NCBI GenBank assembly: GCA_910588655.1
Contig: CAJUPJ010000001.1
Coordinates: 62,001 to 126,000, forward strand
DNA: 64,000 nucleotides
Origin: an uncultured Lachnospiraceae bacterium
GTDB lineage: Bacteria; Bacillota; Clostridia; Lachnospirales; Lachnospiraceae
Direction of reading: 5' to 3'
Each line of letters opens with the position of its first letter. The stretch's first letter is position 1. This document shows, piece after piece, positions 54,101-62,170 of this stretch. Made by a program: the position numbers and the translations under genes. The notes beneath the pieces were generated by a model that made no database searches, was not told the origin of the DNA, and saw nothing but the letters and a program-made list of their open reading frames with translations.

Positions 54101-54954
54101 TTGAAGACAATTTATATGAAGAAAAAAATATTTATATATCAAAGAATAAGACACCAAAGCCAGAAGTATTTATCCCGGTATTTCCAGGTACTAACTGCGA
54201 ATATGACACAGCCAGGGCATTTAAAGCAGCAGGGGCAGCAGTAAATACAGTTGTATTTAAAAATATGACGGAAAGCCAGATTACGGACTCTGCAAGGGCA
54301 TTTGAAAATGCAGTAAAAAATGCGCAGATACTTATGTTTTCAGGTGGTTTCAGTGCAGGTGATGAGCCGGATGGTTCAGCTAAGTTTATATCATCAATAT
54401 TCAGAAACCAAAAAATAATGGATGCAGTACATGAACTTATAAACAGAAGGGACGGGCTTGTACTTGGCATATGCAATGGTTTCCAGGCACTTGTAAAACT
54501 TGGGCTTGTGCCATATGGTGAAATAAGGCCGCAGTCAGAAGACTCCCCGACACTTACAACAAACAGCATTGGACGCCATATTTCCAAGACAGTATATACC
54601 AAAGTAGTTTCCAATAAGTCCCCTTGGCTTTCAAAAGCAAAGCTTGGAGGTATTTATTCAATTCCTGCATCACATGGTGAAGGGCGTTTTGTTGCAAGTG
54701 ATGAAGTAATAAAGAAACTCTTTGAAAATGGACAGGTTGCAACAAGGTATGCAGACCTCTCAGGTAAACCATCAATGGACGAAGACTTTAACCCAAATGG
54801 TTCATATGCTGCAATAGAAGGAATTACAAGCCCTGACGGGCGTGTGCTTGGCAAGATGGCACACTCAGAAAGAATAGGTGACGGAGTTGCCATAAATATA
54901 TATGGAGACCAGAACCAGCATATATTTGAGTCAGGTGTAGAATATTTTAAATAA
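51199..54954 (+). CDS. purL: Phosphoribosylformylglycinamidine synthase, single chain
   Basis: 1251 residues combining PurL and PurQ functions. It converts FGAR, ATP and glutamine to FGAM in purine synthesis. The order is an N-terminal PurS-like region, two AIRS-type halves (HCRHTTFLTEL, FKNETHNHPTEIEPFGGAAT, and GGKDSMSGTF) and a C-terminal class I glutaminase (VFPGTNCEYDTARAF, LGICNGFQALVKLG with the catalytic Cys, then the His/Glu end HGEGRF). This long form is common in Clostridia. GGAGG precedes ATG 51199. No purine riboswitch is seen upstream; it stands alone before a strong terminator. Confidence 0.96.
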   Translation: MGNVKRIYVEKKPPYAVRAKELAEETRRYLGIKELEAVRVLIRYDVENLSDETYKQALVTVFSEPPVDNYYEEEFDYKEGSLVFSVEYLPGQFDQRADSAEQCVKLLDEKENPVIRSAVTYVFEGNIPEEMAKRIKEYCINPVDSRETDENKPETLVQEFDEPADVAVFEGFKDMPEEELKSLYNSLNLAMTFKDFLHIQNYFKGEEKRDPSVTEIRVLDTYWSDHCRHTTFLTELKNVEFKDGYYKEPVVKAYEEYLEARKELFKDRKDKFVSLMDIALMGMRKLKADGKLDDMEESDEINACSVIVPVEIDGKTEEWLVFFKNETHNHPTEIEPFGGAATCLGGAIRDPLSGRGYVYQAMRVTGAADPSVPMSDTLPGKLPQRKIVTGAAQGYSSYGNQIGLATGLVNEVYHPGYVAKRMEIGAVMGAAPRRNVIRKNSDPGDIIILIGGRTGRDGIGGATGSSKAHTTKSIDVCGAEVQKGNAPTERKIQRLFRREEASLIIKKCNDFGAGGVSVAIGELADGLRVNLDKVPKKYAGLDGTELAISESQERMAVVVAKEDVDKMLWLAAEENLEAVVVAEVTEEPRLVLVWRDKVIVNISRAFLDTNGAHQETDVVVPMPSKDDNYFTQEKEVKDIKEAWLLALSDLNVCSQKGLVEMFDSSIGAASVYMPYGGKRQLTPVQTMVAKLPVLSGKCDTVTMMSYGIDPYLASWSPYHGSVYAVILSVAKIVAAGGDYSKIRFTFQEYFKRLGENPERWGEPLAALLGAYDAQIKLGLASIGGKDSMSGTFNDIDVPPTLCSFAVDIAKVQDIITPELKEAGNVLVKFDIEKDQYSLPVYSQLMSMYGQIREMAQAGIIKSAYATGYGGICEAVSKMAFGNDLGVTIDNGISNAALFAKDYGSIIAEVAVNDLEKITVPYTRVAEVTDNAEFVYNGTSIPMEEALKAWTSRLEGVFPTRSDVKQTELEDNLYEEKNIYISKNKTPKPEVFIPVFPGTNCEYDTARAFKAAGAAVNTVVFKNMTESQITDSARAFENAVKNAQILMFSGGFSAGDEPDGSAKFISSIFRNQKIMDAVHELINRRDGLVLGICNGFQALVKLGLVPYGEIRPQSEDSPTLTTNSIGRHISKTVYTKVVSNKSPWLSKAKLGGIYSIPASHGEGRFVASDEVIKKLFENGQVATRYADLSGKPSMDEDFNPNGSYAAIEGITSPDGRVLGKMAHSERIGDGVAINIYGDQNQHIFESGVEYFK

Positions 54955-54976
54955 TATTATAAACTGGATTTATAAG

Positions 54977-55008
54977 AAAACCCCCGCTTTAAAAGCGGGG
55001 GTTTTTAT
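54977..55008. terminator. Terminator shared by purL and the flippase gene
   Basis: AACCCCCGCTTT pairs with AAAGCGGGGGTT and has T-runs on both sides. The convergent flippase stop codon lies inside it. Confidence 0.93.
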
Positions 55009-56564
55009 TTATTTGCAAATTCTTCCCTGCTTACGCATTTGCTGGCAAGCAGGAATATTATATAACAGGCAAGTATTATTGTACATGTAAGAAAGAGCGC
55101 TGGTATCTGGAACGTGCCAGGTATAACTTTAAGCAGCACGCTATAAATTTTATGTGACATGCTGCCTGCAAGTGCTAAGAAGAGGCATGGAAGTATAATC
55201 CAGTGCAGGCTGTCAGGGGCTATATAGTCTTTAAGGTAAAATCCCTCCATAACTGCCATAATTACCTGGCTTGCCAACATTCCTGCAAGGTATGCTTTTA
55301 TGCCATATACAGGCACAAGTGCTATAAGGAAATATATTTTTAGTATAAGGCTTAGTACAGTTATTATAAATGTAAGCTGTGTATGTCCCATTCCGTTTAT
55401 TATGCTTGTAAATGCTGTTGAAACATACAGGAACGGGCAAAGCCATGAAAGTATAACTATGTATGAACCAGCATCTGAGTTGTGGAAGAAAAGTGTGCCC
55501 ATTTCATCTCCAAATACAATAAATATACATATGCAGAGCCAGCCAACCAGCAGGTTGTATTTTGTGGCAAATGTTACAGACCTCCTTATTTTTGCGGAGT
55601 TTTTTTCTGCCTGTGCCTGCGCTATTGACGGCAATAGCATAACTGCAAATGAATTACTAATAGCAGACGGGAAAAGAATAAATGGCATTGCCATTCCAGA
55701 TAAAATACCATATATGCTTAAGGCATCTGCAGGGCTGCATCCATATTTCTGCAGGGCAGCAGGTATAAAGACCGCTTCAGCGCTATGTAAAAGGGAAACT
55801 ATAAGTTTAGTTGTAGTAAGTATTACAGACAGGGAAAGAAGTGTTTTAAAAACAGGATGTTTTCCGCTGCCGCGTCTGGAAGTTCTGGTTCTGCTTATAT
55901 GTTTTTTTGTGTTTTCCATCTGGTGCAGGGATATAAAAAGCCTGGCAATGCTGAAAATACAGCCGCATATTTCACCCGCTACAAGCCCGCATACAGCCAT
56001 AATGGCATTAAATTCTTTTCCAGAGCCTGCAAATGTACACATAAGGTATACAAAAAGCACTCTTGACAACTGTTCAATAATCTGTGAGCCTGCTGGTACA
56101 GAGGCATTTTGTATTCCATAGTAATAGCCGGAAATACAGGCTGAAATACTACAGAAAGGGAAAAGAAGTGCCATTATTTTCAGATATGGGGCACAGGATT
56201 TTTCAAGCAGGATTTTTTCTGCAATCCATCCAGGATTAGAGTAAACAAAAACCAGAAGCAACAGCGAAAGGCTTAGGGCAAGTACCATTCCCGAAATTAA
56301 TATTTTTAAAGGTGATGTATAATCATGGTTCTTTTTTGATGTAACTGTTCCAATAATCTGTGAAATTGCAGTTTGTATTCCAGCGCCATATATTGTAAAA
56401 CATATGCCATATACAGGGAAAACCAGCTGGTATATTCCAAGCAGTTCTGAGCCAAGCAGCCCTGCAAGGAAAATCCTGTAGAAAAATCCTATAATACGGG
56501 TTAATATACCAGCAATAGTAAGTATTATAGTTCCTTTAATAAGTTTGTTCTGAAAGATTTTCAT
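55005..56564 (-). CDS. SpoVB/MOP-family polysaccharide flippase
   Basis: 519 residues, about fourteen membrane helices. The N-terminus LTIAGILTRIIGFFYRIFLA and LGIYQLVFPVYGICFTIYGA are typical of SpoVB/YtgP-type MOP flippases that move lipid-linked precursors across the membrane, in sporulation cortex synthesis or vegetative wall growth. A basic loop (KKHISRTRTSRRGSG) near residue 225 is cytoplasmic. The stop codon lies in the shared terminator after purL. SpoVB proper cannot be told from its paralogues by sequence alone. Confidence 0.85.
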   Translation of the reverse strand: MKIFQNKLIKGTIILTIAGILTRIIGFFYRIFLAGLLGSELLGIYQLVFPVYGICFTIYGAGIQTAISQIIGTVTSKKNHDYTSPLKILISGMVLALSLSLLLLVFVYSNPGWIAEKILLEKSCAPYLKIMALLFPFCSISACISGYYYGIQNASVPAGSQIIEQLSRVLFVYLMCTFAGSGKEFNAIMAVCGLVAGEICGCIFSIARLFISLHQMENTKKHISRTRTSRRGSGKHPVFKTLLSLSVILTTTKLIVSLLHSAEAVFIPAALQKYGCSPADALSIYGILSGMAMPFILFPSAISNSFAVMLLPSIAQAQAEKNSAKIRRSVTFATKYNLLVGWLCICIFIVFGDEMGTLFFHNSDAGSYIVILSWLCPFLYVSTAFTSIINGMGHTQLTFIITVLSLILKIYFLIALVPVYGIKAYLAGMLASQVIMAVMEGFYLKDYIAPDSLHWIILPCLFLALAGSMSHKIYSVLLKVIPGTFQIPALFLTCTIILACYIIFLLASKCVSREEFANK

Positions 56565-56822
56565 ATAATATAAGCCTTTCTGCTATACAGCAAAAGCGGT
56601 TAATATACTATATGAAATTTATGGGTTAATATGTGTCCATTTCAATATACGGATGCGTCAGCAGACATAGGAGTGCGCCAGCACGGTTTTTGCGGATGGA
56701 TGAGTGGGTTGGAAATTTTTACTGGCATATCAAAAAATGAGTGATAATACCTAATATATGTGTATAAGAAAAGATAAATTGACGTTATAATAAGATACTA
56801 GTAAAAGATGAGGTACGGATTT

Positions 56823-57170
56823 ATGGCACTTGATAGCGTGGAAATGGGCAGAAAGCTTAGGGAGATACGTGAAGAAAACCACATGACACAGAAAGCTTTT
56901 GCATCAGTTTTGAATATTTCCCAACAGACACTAAGCAGGTATGAAAATGGAAAAACAATAATTCCATATGAAGATTTAAGAAAAGTGGTTACGGTTTTTG
57001 GTGTATCAGTTGAATATATTCTTGAGCTTGAAAACAGGGAAATGACATCAGATGAAATACGTCTTGTTGAATATTATAGAAGAATAGATGACAGAATGAA
57101 ACAAGGTGTAAAAAATATGCTTAAAGCTATGGCAGAAGAATTTCCTAACAAAAGTAAAAGTTATAGTTAA
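56823..57170 (+). CDS. XRE-family helix-turn-helix regulator, agr-linked
   Basis: 115 residues. The XRE helix-turn-helix is residues 7-62 (LREIREENHMTQKAFASVLN, ISQQTLSRYENGKTII). The C-terminal part is short and helical. GAGGT lies nine bases ahead of ATG 56823; ATG 56808 is in frame but overlaps it. The response-regulator gene begins 26 bp after its stop, so it is probably the first gene of an xre-agrA-agrC transcript and may set its expression. Confidence 0.85.
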   Translation: MALDSVEMGRKLREIREENHMTQKAFASVLNISQQTLSRYENGKTIIPYEDLRKVVTVFGVSVEYILELENREMTSDEIRLVEYYRRIDDRMKQGVKNMLKAMAEEFPNKSKSYS

Positions 57171-57196
57171 TTGGAGAGTATTACAAAGGAATGCAT

Positions 57197-57937
57197 ATGA
57201 ATGTATTAATATTAGAGGATAACGGAAAAAGCAGGCTGAGTCTTGAAAAAATTGTTAAGTCCTGCAGGATACAGACTAATGTGCTGGTGTACGGAAAAAG
57301 CACAGAAGCTTATGCATGTGCAATGGCAAACCATATTGACTTATTTCTTGTTGATATTATTCTTGAACCATCAAAGAGAAACGACAGTTCAGGAATTGAT
57401 TTCGCAGACAAAATCAGGGAACATGCGGAATATAAATTTACACCAGTAATATTTATTACAACACTGCAGGGACTGGAGGTACAGCTGCTAAAAAGGATAC
57501 ATTGTTATGATTATATAGAAAAGCCAATAGGTGATGGTGAAATAGTAAGAAGCAGGGTAGAAGAGGCATTAAGTGCTATTTCTGATAATAAATATATTGC
57601 AGACAGGGAAACACTTGTATTATATTATGATGGTCTTGGCTATGTATTTTATGTAGATGAAATTATATATTTTTCTTCACGCAGGGGAAGGTTATTTTTA
57701 TATACAATAAATGAAACAGTTGAAATACCACATGTAACAGCAAAAAGTATAAAACAAAAGGTCAAATATACAAAGTTCTTAGAGCCTACATATGGTACAT
57801 TTGTTAATATTTCCTATATTGAACATGTTGATTTCCGTAACAAAGAAGTATTTTTAAAGGAAATAGATGATGTGCTGCCAATAGGCGGGAGAAAAGCAAA
57901 AGATTTTAAGGAGGAATATTTACAGTGCCACCAGTAA
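57197..57937 (+). CDS. AgrA/ComE-type LytTR response regulator
   Basis: 246 residues. A receiver domain (about 1-125) has the phospho-acceptor Asp in LFLVDIILEPS, the acidic pair in LILEDNG, and the conserved Lys in YIEKPIGDG. A LytTR DNA-binding domain follows (about 140-240; YFSSRRGRLFLYT, FLEPTYGTFVNISYIEHVDF). Such regulators bind direct repeats 21-22 bp apart upstream of peptide-signal genes. The start is ATG 57197, six bases after AAAGGA. The kinase gene overlaps its last 13 bases. Confidence 0.9.
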   Translation: MNVLILEDNGKSRLSLEKIVKSCRIQTNVLVYGKSTEAYACAMANHIDLFLVDIILEPSKRNDSSGIDFADKIREHAEYKFTPVIFITTLQGLEVQLLKRIHCYDYIEKPIGDGEIVRSRVEEALSAISDNKYIADRETLVLYYDGLGYVFYVDEIIYFSSRRGRLFLYTINETVEIPHVTAKSIKQKVKYTKFLEPTYGTFVNISYIEHVDFRNKEVFLKEIDDVLPIGGRKAKDFKEEYLQCHQ

Positions 57938-59190
57938 ACAGTGTTATAGCTGTTTTAAATGGTATTTGTGAGTTTATAGCTGTTTTGCTGGTTGCCAGGA
58001 CATTTGCCGGGAGAAGAAAAAATAACCTGTTATATATGGCAGTGGTATGCCAGGCAGTTTTCTGTATAGTATTAACTAACTGCTTTTCTGCCAGTGCATT
58101 GCCTATGGCTGCCTGTTATTTATTTTACTTTTTATATGTAGCATGGTTAAGCAGTTTTAATCTGAAACAGGCAATTAAATATGCTATGTGTGCATTTGGA
58201 TGTGTATGTATACTGGAAATGGTATTATGTTTTATAAATACAGTAATAACCAGTCCGTTTAGTGGTGTTGTACCATACCAGGTAATAACATTCATGTTGG
58301 TGTCTGAAATGCTGCTGTTATGTATTTTATTACGTAATACATTCTTTGTAATAGAAACCAGAAAGATTTTAAATGATGCGGGGCAAAGCGTTTACCTCTT
58401 GTCAATTATAGGGTGCGTTATGTTTCTGTCAGCATTTGTAAATTTTAAGATAAAAAGGGAAATGCCGTTTTATGACAGCATATATCTGGTTATAGGAACA
58501 ATTATGCTGTTATTTTCAGTCTATAAAATTTATTTCTACCAGCAGGAACTAAAGCTAAAGAGCGGTTATGCAGAGGTATATAAAGGCTTAATAACACAGA
58601 TACGTGAGAGGCAGCATAAATTTGTAAACCAGATTAATGCAATATACAGCATGATAAATGTTTATGATAATTATGAAGATTTAATACAAAAGCAGAGGGA
58701 AGAATTAGGCAATCTTGAGCAGTATATATTGCCTGGAAAATTGTTTGTGCTTGATAACCCGCTTGTTATTGCCCATATACACCAGAAAATGTGTGAGGCT
58801 TTGGAAAAGGACATAAAAATTGAAACAAAATTTGACTGTTCTTTGCGGAATGTACATATACCAGATACATTATTAATTGAAATATTAGGAAATTTACTGG
58901 ATAATGCAATAGATGAGGTTCTTTCACGTAAAAGAAATGAAAAGATATATTTGTATATAATCCAGAAGGAGGGGAGTAAATATATACAGGTCGCAAATGA
59001 ACATGAGCATATACCATTTGAGAAATATAAACGCTTTTTTGAATATGGTTATTCTACAAAGGGGAGTGACAGGGGATGCGGGCTGGCATATTTAAGGAAA
59101 ATTGCCAGAAAATATAATGCCAGTATACAAGTTGGCAATGAATTATTCCAAAACCGTAATTGTTTTTTTATAAGAGTAGTATTAGAGTAG
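57925..59190 (+). CDS. AgrC-like GHKL sensor histidine kinase
   Basis: 421 residues. Six or seven membrane helices occupy about residues 1-215, the sensor for a peptide signal. The cytoplasmic part has the phospho-acceptor helix with His in RERQHKFVNQINAIYSM, and a GHKL ATPase domain with N-box LLIEILGNLLDNAIDE and G-box GYSTKGSDRGCGLAYLR. This is the HPK10/AgrC type. The start is GTG 57925 after AAGGAGG, overlapping the regulator gene. It faces the agrBD genes tail to tail. Confidence 0.9.
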   Translation: MPPVNSVIAVLNGICEFIAVLLVARTFAGRRKNNLLYMAVVCQAVFCIVLTNCFSASALPMAACYLFYFLYVAWLSSFNLKQAIKYAMCAFGCVCILEMVLCFINTVITSPFSGVVPYQVITFMLVSEMLLLCILLRNTFFVIETRKILNDAGQSVYLLSIIGCVMFLSAFVNFKIKREMPFYDSIYLVIGTIMLLFSVYKIYFYQQELKLKSGYAEVYKGLITQIRERQHKFVNQINAIYSMINVYDNYEDLIQKQREELGNLEQYILPGKLFVLDNPLVIAHIHQKMCEALEKDIKIETKFDCSLRNVHIPDTLLIEILGNLLDNAIDEVLSRKRNEKIYLYIIQKEGSKYIQVANEHEHIPFEKYKRFFEYGYSTKGSDRGCGLAYLRKIARKYNASIQVGNELFQNRNCFFIRVVLE

Positions 59191-59237
59191 CATGGTAGAA
59201 ATATTGCTATATTTTTAGAAACAGTATAACATAATAG

Positions 59238-59280
59238 CGGGATATCTTATGCTTTGGTAAAGAATAAGATATCCCGTTTT
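59238..59280 (+). terminator. Terminator of the xre-agrA-agrC transcript
   Basis: CGGGATATCTTAT and ATAAGATATCCCG pair perfectly, followed by TTTTTGGTTTTT. It lies 47 bp after the kinase stop and just before the end of agrD on the other strand. Confidence 0.9.
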
Positions 59281-59299
59281 TGGTTTTTATACAGGTATA

Positions 59300-59428
59300 T
59301 TATTTAGATGGCATTTCTGGCTCACCAAAGAAACAGAAGCTTGTACCAGAAAAACGTATAAATGCACCAAATGCTAAAGCAAGGCTGCATAAAGGCATTA
59401 AAGAACTTTTATTTATGAAGCGTTTCAT
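59300..59428 (-). CDS. agrD: AgrD-like cyclic peptide autoinducer precursor
   Basis: 42 residues. A basic amphipathic N-terminal leader (KRFINKSSLMPLCSLALAFG) targets it to the membrane, and the C-terminal tail GEPEMPSK matches the acidic recognition tail of AgrD proteins (DEVEVP in staphylococci, EPEMP in many Clostridia). The signal core is around GTSFCFFG with the ring-forming Cys at residue 32. Only two or three residues lie between the Cys and the GEPEMP tail, so the ring is small or its boundary is unusual. AAGGAGG precedes ATG at 59428. The start lies inside the end of agrB. Confidence 0.85.
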   Translation of the reverse strand: MKRFINKSSLMPLCSLALAFGAFIRFSGTSFCFFGEPEMPSK

Positions 59429-59948
59429 TTTTCTTCCTCCTTTCATAAATTTTTGCAACAAATAGCTGCAACGTCTGAAAAACAATTACCCAATATATTA
59501 AATCCCTATAGGTAAAGGATTTCATGCAAATAAATAATACCATACAGGCTGCCATAATTATACATGCGGTATTACGGTAGCGTACAAAATGCTTTTTGTC
59601 CATTGCCGGTCTGGTACTGGACTGGACTGGGCCAATTAAGAATGTGATTAATATGCATAAACATATTGTTATTATCTGCACCACCAGGTTTACCTGGAAA
59701 AATTCTGCCATAGCAATAACAACAGCAAAAAAAGCCAGTGAAAAACCAAAACATGACCAGTATTGTTTAAAATGTATACCGCCCATGTTGTGGCGGAGTG
59801 TACAAAGCACTAAAGCAGCCACAAGAAATCTAGTTCCTGCATGGAAACGGCTGAATATAAAAAGCATAATTAAGAACTTACTGGCTTCATGTAGAAGGCA
59901 CATATAATAATACTTTAATAAACGCATATCATAATCTGCCTCTGGCAT
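59409..59948 (-). CDS. agrB: AgrB-like peptide-processing membrane protease
   Basis: 179 residues and about five or six helices. AgrB cuts the AgrD tail and closes the thiolactone ring. The catalytic His and Cys are in RHNMGGIHFKQYWSC; the later loop GPVQSSTRPAM corresponds to the family APV-type loop. The start is ATG at 59948, five bases after AGGAGGTGAT. Its stop codon lies 20 bp inside agrD, so the two are translationally coupled. The agrBD pair is convergent with the sensor-regulator operon instead of the usual BDCA order. Confidence 0.88.
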   Translation of the reverse strand: MPEADYDMRLLKYYYMCLLHEASKFLIMLFIFSRFHAGTRFLVAALVLCTLRHNMGGIHFKQYWSCFGFSLAFFAVVIAMAEFFQVNLVVQIITICLCILITFLIGPVQSSTRPAMDKKHFVRYRNTACIIMAACMVLFICMKSFTYRDLIYWVIVFQTLQLFVAKIYERRKKNETLHK

Positions 59949-60004
59949 GTTTATCACCTCCTGCCTGCAAAGAATAACATATAGGAACTGGTAATTGTGG
60001 AAAT

Positions 60005-60036
60005 TTGGTTAATGTTGCATAATATTGCAGTTTATT
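60005..60036 (-). promoter_or_regulatory. Possible LytTR-type direct repeat upstream of agrBD
   Basis: Read toward agrB: AAACTG (around 60030) and TTAACC (around 60008) contain AAC triplets exactly 22 bp apart, the spacing used by AgrA-like regulators. The repeats are only partly alike. Nothing else is recognised at 60040-60330, which is AT-rich. Confidence 0.35.
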
Positions 60037-60346
60037 TAGAATTAATGGAAATAAAATGGAATTTATATAACATTAATCCAGAATTGGCATACATTAATAA
60101 ATTTATTATAAAAGAATTATAAAAAATAATGTGGAATTATAGCTGTATTATGTAGCCTTTCAGGCACAAAACCAGTATTTTACCCAACATTAATCTAAAA
60201 AACCGGTTTGTTATGTCCAAAAATCTTTCTTAATAACAACAAATGCTATTATTAGTTATTATTAGAACAAAGGGTAGCATTAAAAAAAGGGGAAAGACCA
60301 TAGTTCTGCCTGTAATTAAGAGATAAATTATTGGGAGATGATAAGG

Positions 60347-60685
60347 TTGAAATTAGATAAATCTGTAGGGGAAAGAATTATGATTTTGCGTAATGAACGT
60401 GGATATACAAGAAAAACATTAGCAGAACTGGCAGGAATATCATCAAAGTTTTTATATGAAATTGAAACAAATAAAAAAGGGTTTTCTGCTTACACATTAC
60501 AGAGAATTGCAAAAGCCCTGGAAGTAAGCCTGGATTATATAATGACAGGCAAAGGGGCAAGAGCTTATGATGATATTATATTTGATATAATTTATAAATT
60601 TAAACCAGATGCCTTAGAGCCAGTAAAAGAATTATTGGAGATAGTATATAAAATTGCAGCGGGCAGACAGGAAATGGAGCAGTAA
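60347..60685 (+). CDS. XRE-family helix-turn-helix regulator
   Basis: 112 residues. The helix-turn-helix is at about 8-60 (RIMILRNERGYTRKTLAELA, ISSKFLYEIETNKKG, TLQRIAKALEVSLDYIM). The C-terminal tail is short and hydrophilic. The start is TTG 60347, nine bases after GGGAG; ATG 60338 directly abuts that site. It neighbours agrB and could be the divergent regulator of that region; its targets are not evident. Confidence 0.82.
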   Translation: MKLDKSVGERIMILRNERGYTRKTLAELAGISSKFLYEIETNKKGFSAYTLQRIAKALEVSLDYIMTGKGARAYDDIIFDIIYKFKPDALEPVKELLEIVYKIAAGRQEMEQ

Positions 60686-60757
60686 ATATTTAAAAATATG
60701 TGGTAATTTCCAGATACCCTTTGTTCTTTATGCATTATAAAATAATTAAAAAAACTC

Positions 60758-60788
60758 TTGACCTAAAGCAAGGTTCAGGTTGTATGAT
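60758..60788 (+). promoter_or_regulatory. MerR-type promoter with 19-bp spacer
   Basis: TTGACC (60758-60763), 19-bp spacer, TATGAT (60783-60788). The spacer contains the dyad ACCT-(12)-AGGT (ACCTAAAGCAAGGTTCAGGT), the hallmark of promoters twisted open by MerR-family activators. It drives a broken flavodoxin gene. No MerR gene is in the window. Confidence 0.75.
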
Positions 60789-60801
60789 TAATTAGTAAAT
60801 A

Positions 60802-61800
60802 TTAAAAAGGCTTTGGGTAAAAAGCCAAAATACATATATCAAGGAGGTTTTTATAATGGGTAATGTACTTGTAGCATATTTTAGTGCAAGCGGGGTAACT
60901 GCAGAACTGGCAAAAAGGCTGGCAGGACAAGGGAAGCAGAAGTTCTGTTGAGATGAAGGACAGGAAATGCCGTCCGTCAATCCGTTCCAAGGTGGATGAT
61001 ATAAGAAAGATAATGCAACAGTTGAAAATTACCTGCATGAAGCAGCACTTGTAAAGAACGCACCATCTGGTAATATTTACAAGCAGGTTATGCCTGTACT
61101 GGCACATAAAGCCATATCTGCCTTTTAAGAGATTTTTTGTATTTTCTAAAAGATTGTCTTTTATATGTTCCTGGAAGCTTGCCAGTACAACATTATAACG
61201 TGTAAGGGCATTATAATTATTTCCATCAGAACAGTCATACTGCTTCATTGCAGCAGATGTAAAACAATTGGTAATACAGGCGATACTGCCACCACCAAGT
61301 TCATGGGCTTTATGTATTGTCATGCAGACAGCAAGCCCATGTTCATTTAAGCCTTCTTCCCCATTAATAAAAGAAGAAGTAGTAATATTAAAACTGTTTC
61401 CGTTTTGTGGTGAATAAATTTCACTTTTACAGCCGTCACGCAGATATGGTGGCAAATCATTATTCCTGCCATATATTACCCTGCCGTTTTTAGTAAAAGC
61501 AAAAGCTGTACATCCCCGTATTTCAACGGGTATATTGTTTTCCAGGTTGTACATGCAGCAGCCCATGCATAACAGCCATGAGGCAAAATGCAAGTAATCT
61601 GTCCCCGTTATATCACAAACACCATGTATTTCCTCACAGGCTTCTGGGAAAATAGCGGCAAGTATTTTCTCGCTTTCTTTTCCATGTTTTAACTGGAAAT
61701 TATCCAGATTTAACGGAAAAGATATATTACATTTCTGGAAAATCCTGCCACGTTTTACACCCATTTCATAGTGGTTTCCTTTTAATCTTAAATGGTACAT
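60802..61800 (-). CDS. C45/AAT-like amide hydrolase, C-terminally truncated
   Basis: The frame is 332 codons from an ATG with AAGGAGGG upstream. Residues 1 to about 237 resemble the acyl-CoA:6-APA acyltransferase-like (C45) Ntn-hydrolases, which self-cut and hydrolyse linear amides. The nucleophile Cys is in RGCTAFAFTKNGRVIYGRNN, and TSSFINGEEGLNEHGLAV and LLKGRYGFMCQY are family-like. After FMCQY (near 61090) homology ends and the frame runs as Cys-rich nonsense antisense to the flavodoxin remnant. The end of the real gene was lost in a deletion that also cut the flavodoxin. Probably inactive. Confidence 0.65.
   Translation of the reverse strand: MYHLRLKGNHYEMGVKRGRIFQKCNISFPLNLDNFQLKHGKESEKILAAIFPEACEEIHGVCDITGTDYLHFASWLLCMGCCMYNLENNIPVEIRGCTAFAFTKNGRVIYGRNNDLPPYLRDGCKSEIYSPQNGNSFNITTSSFINGEEGLNEHGLAVCMTIHKAHELGGGSIACITNCFTSAAMKQYDCSDGNNYNALTRYNVVLASFQEHIKDNLLENTKNLLKGRYGFMCQYRHNLLVNITRWCVLYKCCFMQVIFNCCIIFLISSTLERIDGRHFLSFISTELLLPLSCQPFCQFCSYPACTKICYKYITHYKNLLDICILAFYPKPF
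60856..61009 (+). pseudogene. Broken flavodoxin gene
   Basis: AAGGAGG precedes ATG 60856. The first 26 codons (MGNVLVAYFSASGVTAELAK, RLAGQG) are a flavodoxin N-terminus with the FMN phosphate loop SASGVT. The frame then ends at TGA after 32 codons. In the next frame SRSSVEMKDRKCRPSIRSK resumes flavodoxin sequence normally found about 25 residues further on, then homology stops. So there is an internal deletion with frameshift and loss of the C-terminal two thirds. Confidence 0.8.
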
Positions 61801-61867
61801 TCTTAATCCCTCCTTGCTGGAATTAAGAATACATTAAAAAAAATTATATATCTAATCTTTTTTTGTT

Positions 61868-62032
61868 TTAATTTGTCTTTTTAACAGGATAACCATTGCC
61901 CTGAAGGTCAGTTGTTTTATTTACAGGTCTTTCCTGCTGCCTGCCGGTATTTTTATAAGAGTCTGGCCTGCTGCTTTCCCATACTCCCTTTGGAATTGTC
62001 TGTACAGGTTTCTTTTTATCTGTTATTTTCAT
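61868..62032 (-). CDS. Small basic protein of unknown function
   Basis: 54 residues, MKITDKKKPVQTIPKGVWES continuing to VKKTN: hydrophilic, basic, probably unstructured. GGAGG lies seven bases before the ATG at 62032. It is followed by no clear terminator. No family is recognised. The good ribosome site is the main support. Confidence 0.45.
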   Translation of the reverse strand: MKITDKKKPVQTIPKGVWESSRPDSYKNTGRQQERPVNKTTDLQGNGYPVKKTN

Positions 62033-62170
62033 AAAAAAGCCTCCATTCCTGCATTAGTGATAAAATCATTATTCCTGCTAATAGCAGTAAAAATATTATT
62101 TCTGTTATTATGCATATTTTATAAAAAATTATCCATGCCAGGTACAGAAACTTTTAAATGCCAGTAAATA

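Noticed and set aside
57197..59190. Bacteriocin-type (ComD/ComE, BlpRH) two-component system rather than agr
   Set aside because: The neighbouring AgrB-like protease and EPEMP-tailed precursor identify the agr type; no double-glycine peptides or C39 exporter are seen.
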